Shown: positions 23,431-31,324, counted from the first letter of the stretch. The stretch: 64,000 nt of DNA from Avichristensenella sp031550535 (GCA_031550535.1 JAVBOM010000070.1:1-64000); one strand, 5' to 3'. A program made the numbers and translations. Notes: a model not told the origin generated them from the letters alone.

Positions 23431-24324
23431 CTAAAACAGCCGCTCCTGACGGAAACCGCCGCTCTGCCGGATGATGGCGTTCGTCTCTCCGAATGTGTTC
23501 ACCAGCCCCAGCTGGACGCAATCCCTGTCAAACGCCGCAAAGAGCGCCTCGCTGTCCGGGCTTGGGATGATGTACGCGTTGCCGAATGTCTCCACATAGC
23601 GCCGCCTGACCCCGGGAAAGTGCCGGTCCAGCGCGGCGTAGAAGTACTCGCGGTTGCCGTCGCGCAGCGTCAGCCCCATGTACGTAAGCACATAGGAAGC
23701 GCCGCTTGCTTTGGCCTTTGCAAGCAGCGCCGTGATGTTAGCCTCATTGTCCGTCAAAAAGGGCAGCACCGGGTTGATCCACATCCCAACGGGAATGCCC
23801 GCGTCGGCGATGGCGCGCATGGCGGCGAACCGTTCCGAGCTTGGCGCGACGCCCGGCTCGATGAGGCGGCTGAGCGCGTCGTCCGCGGCGGTGATGGAAA
23901 ACGTCACATGCGCCGGCGCGTTTTTTTGGATGGCTTTGAGCAAATCAATGTCCCGCGCGACGAGCGGGGATTTCGTCGTGATTCCGATGCCGAAGCCGTG
24001 CCGGGCCAGCAGCGTCAGCGCGCCGCGCGTCAGCAGGGCGGTCTTTTCCTCCGGGTTGTACCCGTCGCTCATGCCGCCCATGCCCACGATGCCGGGCGTG
24101 CGCTTGCGGCGGAGCTCGTCCGCCAGGATGTCCAGCGCGTTCGCCTTCGCGCGCACCTCGCCGGGTGCGTCCAGATGGTAGCATAAGGATCGCGCGTCGC
24201 AGTACACGCAGCCGTGCGAGCAGCCACGGTACAGGTTCATGTTATAATCGCGCGCGAAGAAGTCGTTCGCGTCGCCGCCATAGCTTATTGTTTGCAGAAT
24301 GCTCTTGGCGGGCTCAAGTCGCAT
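23431..24324 (-). CDS. Radical SAM protein, SPL-like family
   Basis: A 297-residue radical SAM enzyme. The 4Fe-4S cluster motif is C-SHG-C-VY-C (about residues 35-42), preceded by YNMNLYRG; GMGGMSDGYNPEE, TKSPLVARDIDLL and SITAADD follow in the barrel. This matches the group annotated as SPL-family/Rv2578c-like radical SAM proteins, related to spore photoproduct lyase but without its C-terminal cysteine context. Its start overlaps the end of the MATE gene by 11 bases, so the two are co-transcribed. The final residues GGFRQERLF resemble the translation of the palindromic element end (GFRQESLP), suggesting the C-terminus was formed from such an element. Confidence 0.82.
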   Translation of the reverse strand: MRLEPAKSILQTISYGGDANDFFARDYNMNLYRGCSHGCVYCDARSLCYHLDAPGEVRAKANALDILADELRRKRTPGIVGMGGMSDGYNPEEKTALLTRGALTLLARHGFGIGITTKSPLVARDIDLLKAIQKNAPAHVTFSITAADDALSRLIEPGVAPSSERFAAMRAIADAGIPVGMWINPVLPFLTDNEANITALLAKAKASGASYVLTYMGLTLRDGNREYFYAALDRHFPGVRRRYVETFGNAYIIPSPDSEALFAAFDRDCVQLGLVNTFGETNAIIRQSGGFRQERLF

Positions 24325-25687
24325 TGCGCACGCTCTGATCTTTCAGGTCGCGCAGTTGGATGATCATAAAGGGAATGGCGAGGAAGAAGGCAAACAGATC
24401 GGCCAGCGGCTGCGCGAGCTGCACGCCGAGAAGGCCCATAAACGACGGCAGGATCAGCACCAGCGGGATGAAGAACAGCCCCTGCCGCGCGATGGCCAGG
24501 ACGGACGCCTTGGAGCTCATGCCCATCGCCTGGTGCGACATGTTCGCCATCACCGCGATGCTCATCGTCGGGAGCAACACAGCCTGCAGCCGGAGTGCGA
24601 GGGAGCCGATCTCGATCACCTCGGCATCGCCGCGCCGGAAAAGCTCGATCAATGTCGGCGCGAAGATAAAGACAACCACGGCGATCACGGTCAGGGCGAC
24701 GGCCGACACCTTGATGCAGAACAGGATCGTCTCCCGGACACGGTCATAGCGTTTCGCCCCGTAGTTGAAGCCGCAGATCGGCTGGAAGCCCTGGTAGAAC
24801 CCGACCAGCGCGGAGAAGCAGAAGCCCATGATGCGGGATACGATCGACATGGCGGCAATCGCCGCGTCGCCCGCGTAGTGCGTGCCCGCAGCAAGGTTGA
24901 GCAGGATGTTCGCCACGGAGGTCAGCCCCTGCCGGTAGAAGGATGGCAGGCCGACGGTGATGATCCGGCCAAGTTGGGACATTTGAACGCCCTTTAGCGA
25001 AATGCGCGCGGAGCTGTGGCGCACCACCATCACCAGCAGGATCAGGAAGCTGATAAACTGGCTGATGATCGTCGCCAGCGCCGCGCCGCCCGTGCCCATG
25101 CCGAGCGTGAAGATGAACAGCGGGTCCAGCACGATGTTCAGCACGCCGCCCGCTGTCAGGCCGATCATGGACCAGAACGCGTTGCCCTGCGAGCGCAGGA
25201 TGTTATTCAGCACGAACGAGGCGGTCATGAACGGCGCGCCGATGAGGATATATTGCGTATAATCCTTCGCGTAGGGGGCGATCGTCTCCGTGGACCCGAG
25301 CACGCGCACCAGCGGGTCCATGAAAATGAGCCCGAAAATGGTAAACAGCAGCCCGATGACCAGCGAGGCGAAAAAGCCGGTGGACGCGACGCGCGAGGCG
25401 GTGGGGGCGTCGTTCGCGCCCAGCAGACGCGCGATGTTGGACCCGCTGCCCATGCCCAGCGTGAAGCCGATGGCCTGGATAATCATCATCAGCGATAGCA
25501 CCACGCCAACCGCGCCGGACGCGCTCTGCCCAAGCTGGCTGACGAAATACGTGTCCGCCATGTTGTAGATGGCGGTGATGAGCATGCTGGCGATGGTGGG
25601 GGCGGAGAGTGTGATGACGAGCTTGGGGATCGGGGTATTGAGCATTCTGTCGCTTCTCGCGTCCAGTTCCGCTTGCGCTTGTGACAT
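24314..25687 (-). CDS. MATE family efflux transporter
   Basis: A 457-residue membrane protein with about twelve helices, in two related halves. The early segment ITAIYNMADTYFVSQLGQ and the GMGSGSNIARLLGA loop are typical of the MATE family (DinF/NorM-like, Na+ or H+ driven drug and metabolite export). A second-half counterpart reads GFYQGFQPICGFNYGAKR. The predicted promoter at 25729-25757 drives it together with the overlapping radical SAM gene. The Shine-Dalgarno GAGG lies rather far (about 14 bases) from the ATG at 25687. Confidence 0.92.
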   Translation of the reverse strand: MSQAQAELDARSDRMLNTPIPKLVITLSAPTIASMLITAIYNMADTYFVSQLGQSASGAVGVVLSLMMIIQAIGFTLGMGSGSNIARLLGANDAPTASRVASTGFFASLVIGLLFTIFGLIFMDPLVRVLGSTETIAPYAKDYTQYILIGAPFMTASFVLNNILRSQGNAFWSMIGLTAGGVLNIVLDPLFIFTLGMGTGGAALATIISQFISFLILLVMVVRHSSARISLKGVQMSQLGRIITVGLPSFYRQGLTSVANILLNLAAGTHYAGDAAIAAMSIVSRIMGFCFSALVGFYQGFQPICGFNYGAKRYDRVRETILFCIKVSAVALTVIAVVVFIFAPTLIELFRRGDAEVIEIGSLALRLQAVLLPTMSIAVMANMSHQAMGMSSKASVLAIARQGLFFIPLVLILPSFMGLLGVQLAQPLADLFAFFLAIPFMIIQLRDLKDQSVRNAT

Positions 25688-25728
25688 CGGTTGACCAACT
25701 TCCTCTCGTACGATGCAATATGGCTCTT

Positions 25729-25757
25729 ACTATACTGGCTTTTTGCAAAGAATGCAA
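25729..25757 (-). promoter_or_regulatory. Promoter of the MATE-radical SAM operon
   Basis: On the minus strand TTGCAT (25752-25757) and TATAGT (25729-25734) are 17 bases apart, about 40 bases ahead of the MATE start. Confidence 0.6.
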
Positions 25758-25780
25758 GCGCGCGTTAGCGCACCGATGAG

Positions 25781-25831
25781 ATTGGGATTTCTTGTGAAAC
25801 TCCTTTCCGCGCTCGATTTTCTATCAGTGCC
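25781..25831 (-). repeat. Palindromic element P, copy G (diverged)
   Basis: GGGATTTCTTGTGAAACTCC and CGCTCGATTTTCTATCAGTGCC preserve both hairpins in weakened form. It lies upstream of the HAD gene and is not adjacent to any stop codon. Confidence 0.5.
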
Positions 25832-25859
25832 GATGTCAATGTACTGCGGAGGAACCGAA

Positions 25860-26501
25860 ATGCGCATCTGTTTGATGGATATGGAGGGGATGCTGTTGGA
25901 TAGGTTCCCCGCGTGGCGCGAGGCGGAACGCGCAGTCTTTGCGCGGCAGGGCATTCCGCTACCGGACGGCTCTGCGGAGTGCTTGTGCTTGCAGATGACG
26001 CGCGACGCATCCGGCACTGCTGCGCTGCTACGCATGGACATTGACATGGCGTTTGCCGTGATGCGGCAGGAACTGGATGCGCGGTTCGCGTCGCGGTTTG
26101 ACACTGTGGCCTGTCCTAAACCGGGGGCGGAGGCATTTCTGCGGACACTTGCGAAAAAGGACATCCCGTGTTGGGTGGTGACATCCGCCGACCCAGGCTA
26201 TCGGACCGCGCGCTTTCCCAGTGCGGACTTTTGCCACACCTTTAGCGGGTGGTGTACACGCGGGATGCGGGGTCCGAAAAAGGAGGACCCGGAGTTTTAC
26301 CGCCGGATGGCCCAAACGCTTGATATGGACACGACGGAAATCCTGGCCGTGGAGGATTCGCTTGGCGCGGTACAGAGCGATAAGGCGGCCGGCTGCGCTG
26401 TCTTTGGCATCATCGAGGGTGCGCATGGGACGGACGATGCGATGCGCGCGCTGTGCGACCAATGCGCGGGCGGCTTTACGGCGCCGATTGACCGGTTATG
26501 A
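25860..26501 (+). CDS. HAD family hydrolase
   Basis: A 213-residue HAD-like protein. Motif I appears as LMDMEGMLLD: the nucleophile Asp7 is kept, but the usual general acid Asp two residues later is Glu9. WVVTSADPG gives motif II, KKEDPEFY the motif III lysine, and AVEDSLGAV motif IV. The cap between motifs I and II is helical. I infer a phosphatase-like enzyme with altered or lost catalysis. GGAGG precedes ATG 25860; the longer open frame upstream passes through a palindromic element. It converges on a flavodoxin gene with 26 bases of overlap. Confidence 0.75.
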   Translation: MRICLMDMEGMLLDRFPAWREAERAVFARQGIPLPDGSAECLCLQMTRDASGTAALLRMDIDMAFAVMRQELDARFASRFDTVACPKPGAEAFLRTLAKKDIPCWVVTSADPGYRTARFPSADFCHTFSGWCTRGMRGPKKEDPEFYRRMAQTLDMDTTEILAVEDSLGAVQSDKAAGCAVFGIIEGAHGTDDAMRALCDQCAGGFTAPIDRL

Positions 26502-26985
26502 ACTCCGCCGCGAACCGCTCGATCTTCAGGTCGGAAATCGTGTTGATCGCCCCATGCCCCGTTTGCTTGTACAGGTCGCCCGCCACCTGATCCATGATGT
26601 ACTTTTCGAAACGGCCGAGCGTATCATACGCCACAACGCCGCCCAGCGCGCCTTTTGCCACGGCGCGCTCGCGAAGCGGCGCCGGATACGCGACCGCGAG
26701 CTGTTCCCCGACCAGGTTCTCCTGGTCCTGAATGCAGCACAGGAACAGCCCCAGCCGCTTTTCCAGCAGCGCGCTTTGGTGGCGCTTGCAGAAGGTCCGC
26801 ATGGCTTTTCGCGGCCGTCCCATATAGATCGGGGTGCCCAGGATCACCGCGTCATACGGCGCAAGGTCCAGCCGTGTGGCTTTCGTTATTTCCAGCGGCT
26901 CCGCGCCGGGCAGCAGCCGCGCGAGCCTCTCCGCGCATTGTTTTGTTCCACCGTGCTTTGTGGCATAGGCGATTAGCGTTCTCAT
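26476..26985 (-). CDS. Flavodoxin domain protein
   Basis: A 169-residue protein with a flavodoxin fold: the FMN phosphate loop ATKHGGTKQCAERLA is at the N-terminus and YDAVILGTPIYMGRP forms the second FMN-contacting segment. It belongs to the flavodoxin_5/HemG-like group rather than to small electron-carrier flavodoxins. Protoporphyrinogen oxidase activity cannot be assumed, as no heme genes are near. No signal peptide is seen. Confidence 0.82.
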   Translation of the reverse strand: MRTLIAYATKHGGTKQCAERLARLLPGAEPLEITKATRLDLAPYDAVILGTPIYMGRPRKAMRTFCKRHQSALLEKRLGLFLCCIQDQENLVGEQLAVAYPAPLRERAVAKGALGGVVAYDTLGRFEKYIMDQVAGDLYKQTGHGAINTISDLKIERFAAEFITGQSAP

Positions 26986-27053
26986 AATTTCCTTTCCGCA
27001 TCATCCACGCGAAGCAGGGCAGACTAGGGGAAGCAAACGCGCGAGGTGATTAA

Positions 27054-27497
27054 ATGCATCAAATGATCGGTATTCTGTTCAGCGCCATCGCGGGCGCGGC
27101 GATGAGCGTGCAGGGCGTGTTCAACGCCCGGCTCTCGGAGAAAATCGGCCTGTTCGAGTCCAACGCGTTCGTGCAGGGCACGGCGTTCGCGCTGTCGCTC
27201 ATCGCGATGTGGATCGCCGGGAAGGGCAGCCTGGGCGAGCTGGGCGGCGTCAACAAGCTGTATTGGCTCGGCGGCGCGCTGGGCATCGTCATCACGCTGA
27301 CCGTCATGCTCGGCATGAAGAGCCTCGGCCCGGCGGTCGCCGTCTCCGTCATCCTGATCGCACAGCTTTTCATCGCCGCACTCATTGACGCGCTCGGCCT
27401 GTTCGGCACGGAGCAGACGCCCTTCACCTGGACCAAGTGGCTCGGCATGGCGCTGATGGTTTCCGGCGTGGTCGTGTTCAAGCTGAAGCTCAACTAG
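27054..27497 (+). CDS. DMT family (DUF606/YdcZ) transporter
   Basis: A 147-residue membrane protein with five predicted helices and the family pattern GAAMSVQGVFNARL near the N-terminus, then VMLGMKSLGPAVAVSVILIAQ. This is the half-sized DUF606/YdcZ type of the drug/metabolite transporter superfamily, which would need to dimerise. Substrate unknown. GAGGTG precedes ATG 27054. Its stop TAG shares the tetranucleotide CTAG (27494-27497) with the stop of the convergent msrC gene. Confidence 0.82.
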   Translation: MHQMIGILFSAIAGAAMSVQGVFNARLSEKIGLFESNAFVQGTAFALSLIAMWIAGKGSLGELGGVNKLYWLGGALGIVITLTVMLGMKSLGPAVAVSVILIAQLFIAALIDALGLFGTEQTPFTWTKWLGMALMVSGVVVFKLKLN

Positions 27498-27976
27498 CGT
27501 CTTTCCCGCAGATCATACCCGCACCGCGTAAAATCCACATGGGCCTCCAAGAGCGTGGCGACCTCCGTCAGCAGCGCGAGATCGGCCTCGCCGAACCGGC
27601 CCGGCGTGGGGCTGTCGATATCCAGCACGCCGATAGGCCGCCCGGACATGTGCAGCGGCAGGACGATTTCCGACCGCGAGGCCGCGTCGCAGGCAATATG
27701 GCCGGGAAACGCGTGCACATCCGGCACCACGAGCGCCTGATCCCGCGTAAACGCCGCGCCACACACGCCGCAATGCGTTTCAATGCGGGTGCACGCCACC
27801 TTGCCCTGGAATGGCCCGAGCCAGAGCACACCCCGGTCCAGCAAGTAAAACCCGGCCCAGTTGATGTCCGGCAGCAACTCCCAGAGGAACGCCGCCGCGT
27901 TGGCCAGATGGCTCAGCGGATGCGCCTCCGCTTCCAGCAAGCCTTCCAGCGGGGAAAGCGATTCATTTGCCGTCAT
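27494..27976 (-). CDS. msrC: Free methionine-(R)-sulfoxide reductase
   Basis: fRMsr reduces free methionine-R-sulfoxide in the cytosol, using thioredoxin-type reductants. The 160-residue GAF-fold protein has the three conserved cysteines of the family: Cys62 in KVACTRI, Cys72 in CGVCG and Cys96 in PGHIACDAAS; Cys69 is extra. SRSEIVLPL and GVLDIDSP complete the GAF core. ATG 27976 lies inside the 3' end of the upstream serine hydrolase gene (14-base overlap), so both are translated from one mRNA. Confidence 0.88.
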   Translation of the reverse strand: MTANESLSPLEGLLEAEAHPLSHLANAAAFLWELLPDINWAGFYLLDRGVLWLGPFQGKVACTRIETHCGVCGAAFTRDQALVVPDVHAFPGHIACDAASRSEIVLPLHMSGRPIGVLDIDSPTPGRFGEADLALLTEVATLLEAHVDFTRCGYDLRERR

Positions 27977-28712
27977 ACGCAAGCTCCCAGGCGATGTCCT
28001 GCATCAGCCGCTCCGTCTGCGGCACGTCGGTGTTGTTGGAGCAGAAGCACAGGATGAACGGCTCCTTCGCGTACACGATGCCCACATCGTGCGTCACGCC
28101 GTCGTCCTCGCCGGTCTTGTGGGCGATTTCGATGTCGTCCGCGACGCGGAAGGGGATTTTGCCGTTCAACTGCTGGTTCTTCAGGATGCTGAGCATCTCG
28201 CGCGACACGTCCGGGGAGACGATGTTGCCCCAATAGAGCCTTTCCAGAATGCGGCCGATTTCCCCGGCGGTGATGTAGTTTTGAATGCCGCGCTTGCGGC
28301 TTTCCAGGTCGAACATCTTGCGGCCCAGGCGGGTCGTTTTCACGCCCATGGCGTCCAGCGTCGCGTTCACGTTTTCGATGCCGATCAGGTCCATCAGGAG
28401 GTTCGTCGCCGTGTTGTCGCTGACGATGATGGACAGCGTGACCAGATCGCGCGCCGTCACCACGAGGCCGTCGTGCAGGTACGTCAGCACGCCGCAGGAG
28501 GGGACGCGGTCCGCCGCGCGCACCGTGACCGGCATGTCCGGGTCCAGGATGCCCGTGTCAAACTGCCGAAACGCCTCGATCATCATCGGCAGCTTGATAA
28601 CGCTGGCCGCCACGAGCGGCTTGTCCTCCTGAAAGCAGAGGGTGTCGCCGGTCACGAGGTTTTTGTAGTAGAAGCCGATATCGCCCGGGAGAACGTGTAT
28701 TCTTGCCAGCAT
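27963..28712 (-). CDS. Class A beta-lactamase-like serine hydrolase
   Basis: A 249-residue protein with the penicillin-recognising motifs in order: SVIK (residues 37-40, nucleophile Ser and Lys), SDN (98-100) and KTG (about 208-210). The spacing is that of class A enzymes. Neither possible start (28712, with GGAG ten bases upstream, or 28742) gives a signal peptide, so the protein would be cytosolic unless exported otherwise; this is odd for a beta-lactamase and suggests a different ester or amide substrate. Its 5' part overlaps the preceding CmpB-like reading frame by about 155 bases. Confidence 0.8.
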   Translation of the reverse strand: MLARIHVLPGDIGFYYKNLVTGDTLCFQEDKPLVAASVIKLPMMIEAFRQFDTGILDPDMPVTVRAADRVPSCGVLTYLHDGLVVTARDLVTLSIIVSDNTATNLLMDLIGIENVNATLDAMGVKTTRLGRKMFDLESRKRGIQNYITAGEIGRILERLYWGNIVSPDVSREMLSILKNQQLNGKIPFRVADDIEIAHKTGEDDGVTHDVGIVYAKEPFILCFCSNNTDVPQTERLMQDIAWELAYDGK

Positions 28713-29133
28713 CGCGCGTGCTCCTTTTCGCGTTTTTCCCATAATTGTACGCGCTCTGTCGCGAAAAGTAAAGCCGTAGCGCGCGGCAAGCGGGGGAAAG
28801 CGCGGCGCACAGGCCGAACCACAGGGCGGAGTACGCGGCGCAGACCTGGCCGAACAGGTTCATCCGGTGCGCGGAATAATCCCACACCTTTAGGCCAAGC
28901 AGGCGGTTGAAAATCAGACCGAAGCCGAGTTCTGTCCCCGTGATGGCGAGTGCGCCCTTGGCGCAGCGGGACAGGAGCGAACCGCCGCGCGCGTGCACGC
29001 GGTACACGGCGGAAAGGCACAGGCCGCCCGCGAGTGCCATGGACCAGTGCGTGCGTCTGCGCCATAGCAGTTCTAGCGCCGGATACCCGACCAAACCGAT
29101 CGTAAAGACGGACAAGCGTTCCTTGCCAGACAA
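28558..29133 (-). CDS. CmpB-like (PF06541 type) membrane protein
   Basis: The first 135 or so residues form a four-helix membrane protein with GYPALELLWRRRTHWSMAL and a WDYSAHRMNLFGQ motif, as in the putative ABC transporter type IV family (CmpB). The start is TTG 29133, seven bases after GGAGG, which itself is the 3' arm of a terminator hairpin. The frame runs on for about 50 more residues of basic, non-hydrophobic sequence through the start of the serine hydrolase gene. The natural stop may have been lost by mutation or a small frameshift, or the overlap may be real; the C-terminal 50 residues should not be trusted. Confidence 0.6.
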   Translation of the reverse strand: MSGKERLSVFTIGLVGYPALELLWRRRTHWSMALAGGLCLSAVYRVHARGGSLLSRCAKGALAITGTELGFGLIFNRLLGLKVWDYSAHRMNLFGQVCAAYSALWFGLCAALSPACRALRLYFSRQSAYNYGKNAKRSTRDAGKNTRSPGRYRLLLQKPRDRRHPLLSGGQAARGGQRYQAADDDRGVSAV

Positions 29134-29137
29134 AAAA

Positions 29138-29172
29138 CCACCTCCCGCCGCGTAGTGTGCGGCGGGAGGTGG
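29138..29172 (-). terminator. Terminator overlapping the CmpB-like RBS and start
   Basis: A perfect 14-bp stem (29138-29151 with 29159-29172, loop of 7) is followed on the minus strand by TTTTTTG. It terminates the ECF S component gene, but its 3' arm contains GGAGG and its T-run ends in the TTG start of the next gene. Confidence 0.75.
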
Positions 29173-29221
29173 AAGAAAACCCGGCATGCGCGGTGGAAAG
29201 TGATGGGACTGGAGAATCTCT

Positions 29222-29752
29222 CTATGCCGTTTCGACTAGTTTTGACCGCTGCAGCGCGAACACAATCGCGGGGATCAGCACGATCTGGATGAGGATGCCC
29301 GGAAGCGCCGTGACGAAGGAAGCCGTCAGCCACGCCTGCAGGGTGTAGGTGCCAAACTGGAAGATCAGCGCGTTGACCGCGCCGTAAATCACCCGCCCGA
29401 TCAGCATCGCGCCGACAAGGGCGAGAAGGATGTTCACGAACTGGCTCTTCGTCTGGATGAAGCGGATCAAAAGGCCCGCGATCAAGCCGTATACGGCCAA
29501 TTCGCAGATCATGCTGGGCAGAATCGCCGCTGGCGGCATGCCCGTGAACAGCGACGACGCGGCAGGCGTCAGGATGCCGCACAAAAGGCCGAACACAGGG
29601 CCGCAAATCAGGCCGCAGAGCAGCACCGGGATGTGCATCGGAAGCAGCACCATGCCCGCCTGGGGCACACCGTGCAGCAGAATGGGCAGGATCACGCCCA
29701 GGGCGACAAACATCGCGGCGAAAACCATTTTCTTGATACTCAACGAGCGCAT
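29222..29752 (-). CDS. ECF transporter S component
   Basis: A 176-residue protein with about six helices, typical of substrate-binding S components of energy-coupling-factor vitamin transporters: ALGVILPILLHG, LPMHIPVLLCGLICGP and SLFTGMPPAAILPSM are family-like. The vitamin is not evident; pantothenate, folate or queuosine-precursor types look comparable. The energising EcfAAT module is not in the window. The start at 29752 lies six bases after GGGGG. A promoter and a structured leader with a terminator-like hairpin precede it, hinting at riboswitch control. Confidence 0.8.
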   Translation of the reverse strand: MRSLSIKKMVFAAMFVALGVILPILLHGVPQAGMVLLPMHIPVLLCGLICGPVFGLLCGILTPAASSLFTGMPPAAILPSMICELAVYGLIAGLLIRFIQTKSQFVNILLALVGAMLIGRVIYGAVNALIFQFGTYTLQAWLTASFVTALPGILIQIVLIPAIVFALQRSKLVETA

Positions 29753-29880
29753 AAAAAAACCCCCTTCGAAAAAATAACAGGCCACGCGGCTGCCCCGCCT
29801 TCGGCGGGAGAAAAGCCTTCATGGCCTTGCTATATACGAATTAGGAGTAAAAGCTGCTCTGTCTTCATGACAGGCATATA
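29753..29880 (-). promoter_or_regulatory. Structured leader, possible riboswitch/attenuator
   Basis: About 128 bases between the promoter and the ECF S gene. Reading on the minus strand, a small CTGTC..GACAG hairpin comes first, then a long stem AGGCCA (29822-29827) with TGGCCT (29779-29784) enclosing CCCGCC..GGCGGG, followed by TTATTTTTT (run at 29769-29774). This is a terminator form. I could not match the upstream part to a known riboswitch. Confidence 0.5.
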
Positions 29881-29885
29881 ATACA

Positions 29886-29913
29886 ATTATACAGGCCGCG
29901 CGCGGTTTGTCAA
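29886..29913 (-). promoter_or_regulatory. Promoter of the ECF S component gene
   Basis: Perfect TTGACA (29908-29913) and perfect TATAAT (29886-29891) on the minus strand with a 16-base spacer. The -35 box overlaps the TGA stop of the DUF3842 gene. Confidence 0.75.
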
Positions 29914-30329
29914 GCCAGCGCCAGGGCGACGCGCTCCACCGCGAGGCCGATCGTTTCGCCAATCGGCATGTCGCGCACGCCGATGACGACGTTGTTGCAC
30001 CGGTTGATGGGCAGCAGGATCTTTTCCGCGCGGCTCTGCCCGGCGGCCACCGCCATGGCCGGGGTGATCTCCCCGAGCAGCGCGTCCGCGATGACGATAC
30101 CGATGGGGCCGACGATCACGTCCGCGTCCCTGCAGTTGACCACGGCGGGGTTCTCCCCGGTCGCGCCAAAGTCCGCGCCAGCCCGCAGCATCGCCGCCGT
30201 GGCAATGCTGTTGGTGCCGATGGCATACAGCATCCACGGCTGCTTTTCCGCCTTCATCCGCTCAATCAGCATGGCGCCGATGCGGCCACCCTGCCCGTCC
30301 AGAACGACGATTTTCTTCTGTGCGCTCAT
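29910..30329 (-). CDS. DUF3842 family protein
   Basis: A 139-residue cytosolic protein of the DUF3842 family, found mainly in Clostridia. It begins IVVLDGQGGRIGAMLIE, a Rossmann-like glycine loop, and contains GTNSIATAAMLRAGAD, DVIVGPIGIVIADALLGEITP and NRCNNVVIGV. The role is not known; a small-molecule or metal-binding sensor is possible. The start overlaps the DUF368 stop as ATGA, so the two are translationally coupled. Confidence 0.85.
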   Translation of the reverse strand: MSAQKKIVVLDGQGGRIGAMLIERMKAEKQPWMLYAIGTNSIATAAMLRAGADFGATGENPAVVNCRDADVIVGPIGIVIADALLGEITPAMAVAAGQSRAEKILLPINRCNNVVIGVRDMPIGETIGLAVERVALALA

Positions 30330-31165
30330 GATGCCGGCCCCTCCTGTCCGTCCGTGCCGAGCTTCTTGCTCAGCTTGTCCATTCCGTAGGCGGCCACACA
30401 GCCAATGGCGAAGCAGACGGCGTACAGCGCGATATTGCTGAGGCCGGTCAGCGAATCAAGCGGCACAATGGCGAGCGTTGACGCGATGACGATGCCCAAA
30501 ATCGCGTGCATGACGACGGGATACGCGCGCTTCAGCAGCGCGTTCATGCCGCGCGCCAGCAGCGCGACCGCCAGAAGCAACCCGATGCCGATGGGCAGCA
30601 AAACCATAAGATCCAGATGGCCGATGCCCTCGGTCATGGGCTGGTACAACCCGAAGAAAATGAAGAACGACGACGGGCTGAGCCCGGGCACCACGATGCC
30701 CAGTCCCCACAGGACGCCGCAGAGCAGCCACCAAAGCAGGCTTGGCGTCGCCGTGACGGCGGCGAGGTGTGACAGGAGGTACATCCACCCGCCCATCAGC
30801 AGCGCGGAGATGACGAGCGATGCCCATGCGCCAGCCGGCCGGCCCTGTATGCCTGCTTCCCGGTACAGGGAGGGCAGCGTTCCCGCCACCAGGCCGATGA
30901 ACAGCCAGATCGCGGGAATCTCCCATTCCGAAAAGAGCCACTCCACGACATTCGCCAGGCCGACGACGCCCACAGCCCAGCCGATCAGCACAGGTAGCAG
31001 GAAGGCGATATTTTGCTTGAAAGTTTTTACGGGGTGGGCAAGGAACGCCATAATCGGGTGGTAGACCCCGAACACCACCATCAGCACGCCGCCGCTGATG
31101 CCCGGCAAAATCGCGCCGGTGCCAATCAGCGCGCCCTTCAGCACCCGAAACAACCAGTCCGCCAT
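30326..31165 (-). CDS. DUF368 membrane protein
   Basis: A 279-residue polytopic membrane protein with about nine helices. The paired motifs GALIGTGAILPGISGG near the N-terminus and GIVVPGLSPSSFF in the middle are the family hallmark. DUF368 proteins (PopT) have been linked to polyprenyl-phosphate recycling in the envelope; assignment here is by family only. The start at 31165 has GGAGG upstream. The open frame continues upstream through a palindromic element, which I exclude. Confidence 0.88.
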   Translation of the reverse strand: MADWLFRVLKGALIGTGAILPGISGGVLMVVFGVYHPIMAFLAHPVKTFKQNIAFLLPVLIGWAVGVVGLANVVEWLFSEWEIPAIWLFIGLVAGTLPSLYREAGIQGRPAGAWASLVISALLMGGWMYLLSHLAAVTATPSLLWWLLCGVLWGLGIVVPGLSPSSFFIFFGLYQPMTEGIGHLDLMVLLPIGIGLLLAVALLARGMNALLKRAYPVVMHAILGIVIASTLAIVPLDSLTGLSNIALYAVCFAIGCVAAYGMDKLSKKLGTDGQEGPAS

Positions 31166-31251
31166 GGATATCCTCCGTCTTATGCGTTTCTGTGATTCAA
31201 TGATTCTTCTATAGGAAAAGACGCGGAACCCCCGGTGCCGCGTCCCTTGAT

Positions 31252-31309
31252 GGCGGCGCTGATTTGTAAAATCGGGCGCCATGAAGGGATTTCGCAAGAA
31301 ATCCCTACC
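31252..31309 (+). repeat. Palindromic element P, copy H (short form, near-consensus)
   Basis: The cleanest short copy: GGCGGCGCTGATTTGTAAAATC and GGGATTTCGCAAGAAATCCC, with GGGCGCC between and CTACC at the end. Its right end is about 15 bases from the uraA stop on the minus strand. Confidence 0.85.
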
Positions 31310-31324
31310 TTATTCGACGTATGA

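Noticed and set aside
27963..28712. Antibiotic-resistance beta-lactamase
   Set aside because: The motifs fit the fold, but there is no signal peptide and no resistance context, so I call it only a serine hydrolase of that fold.
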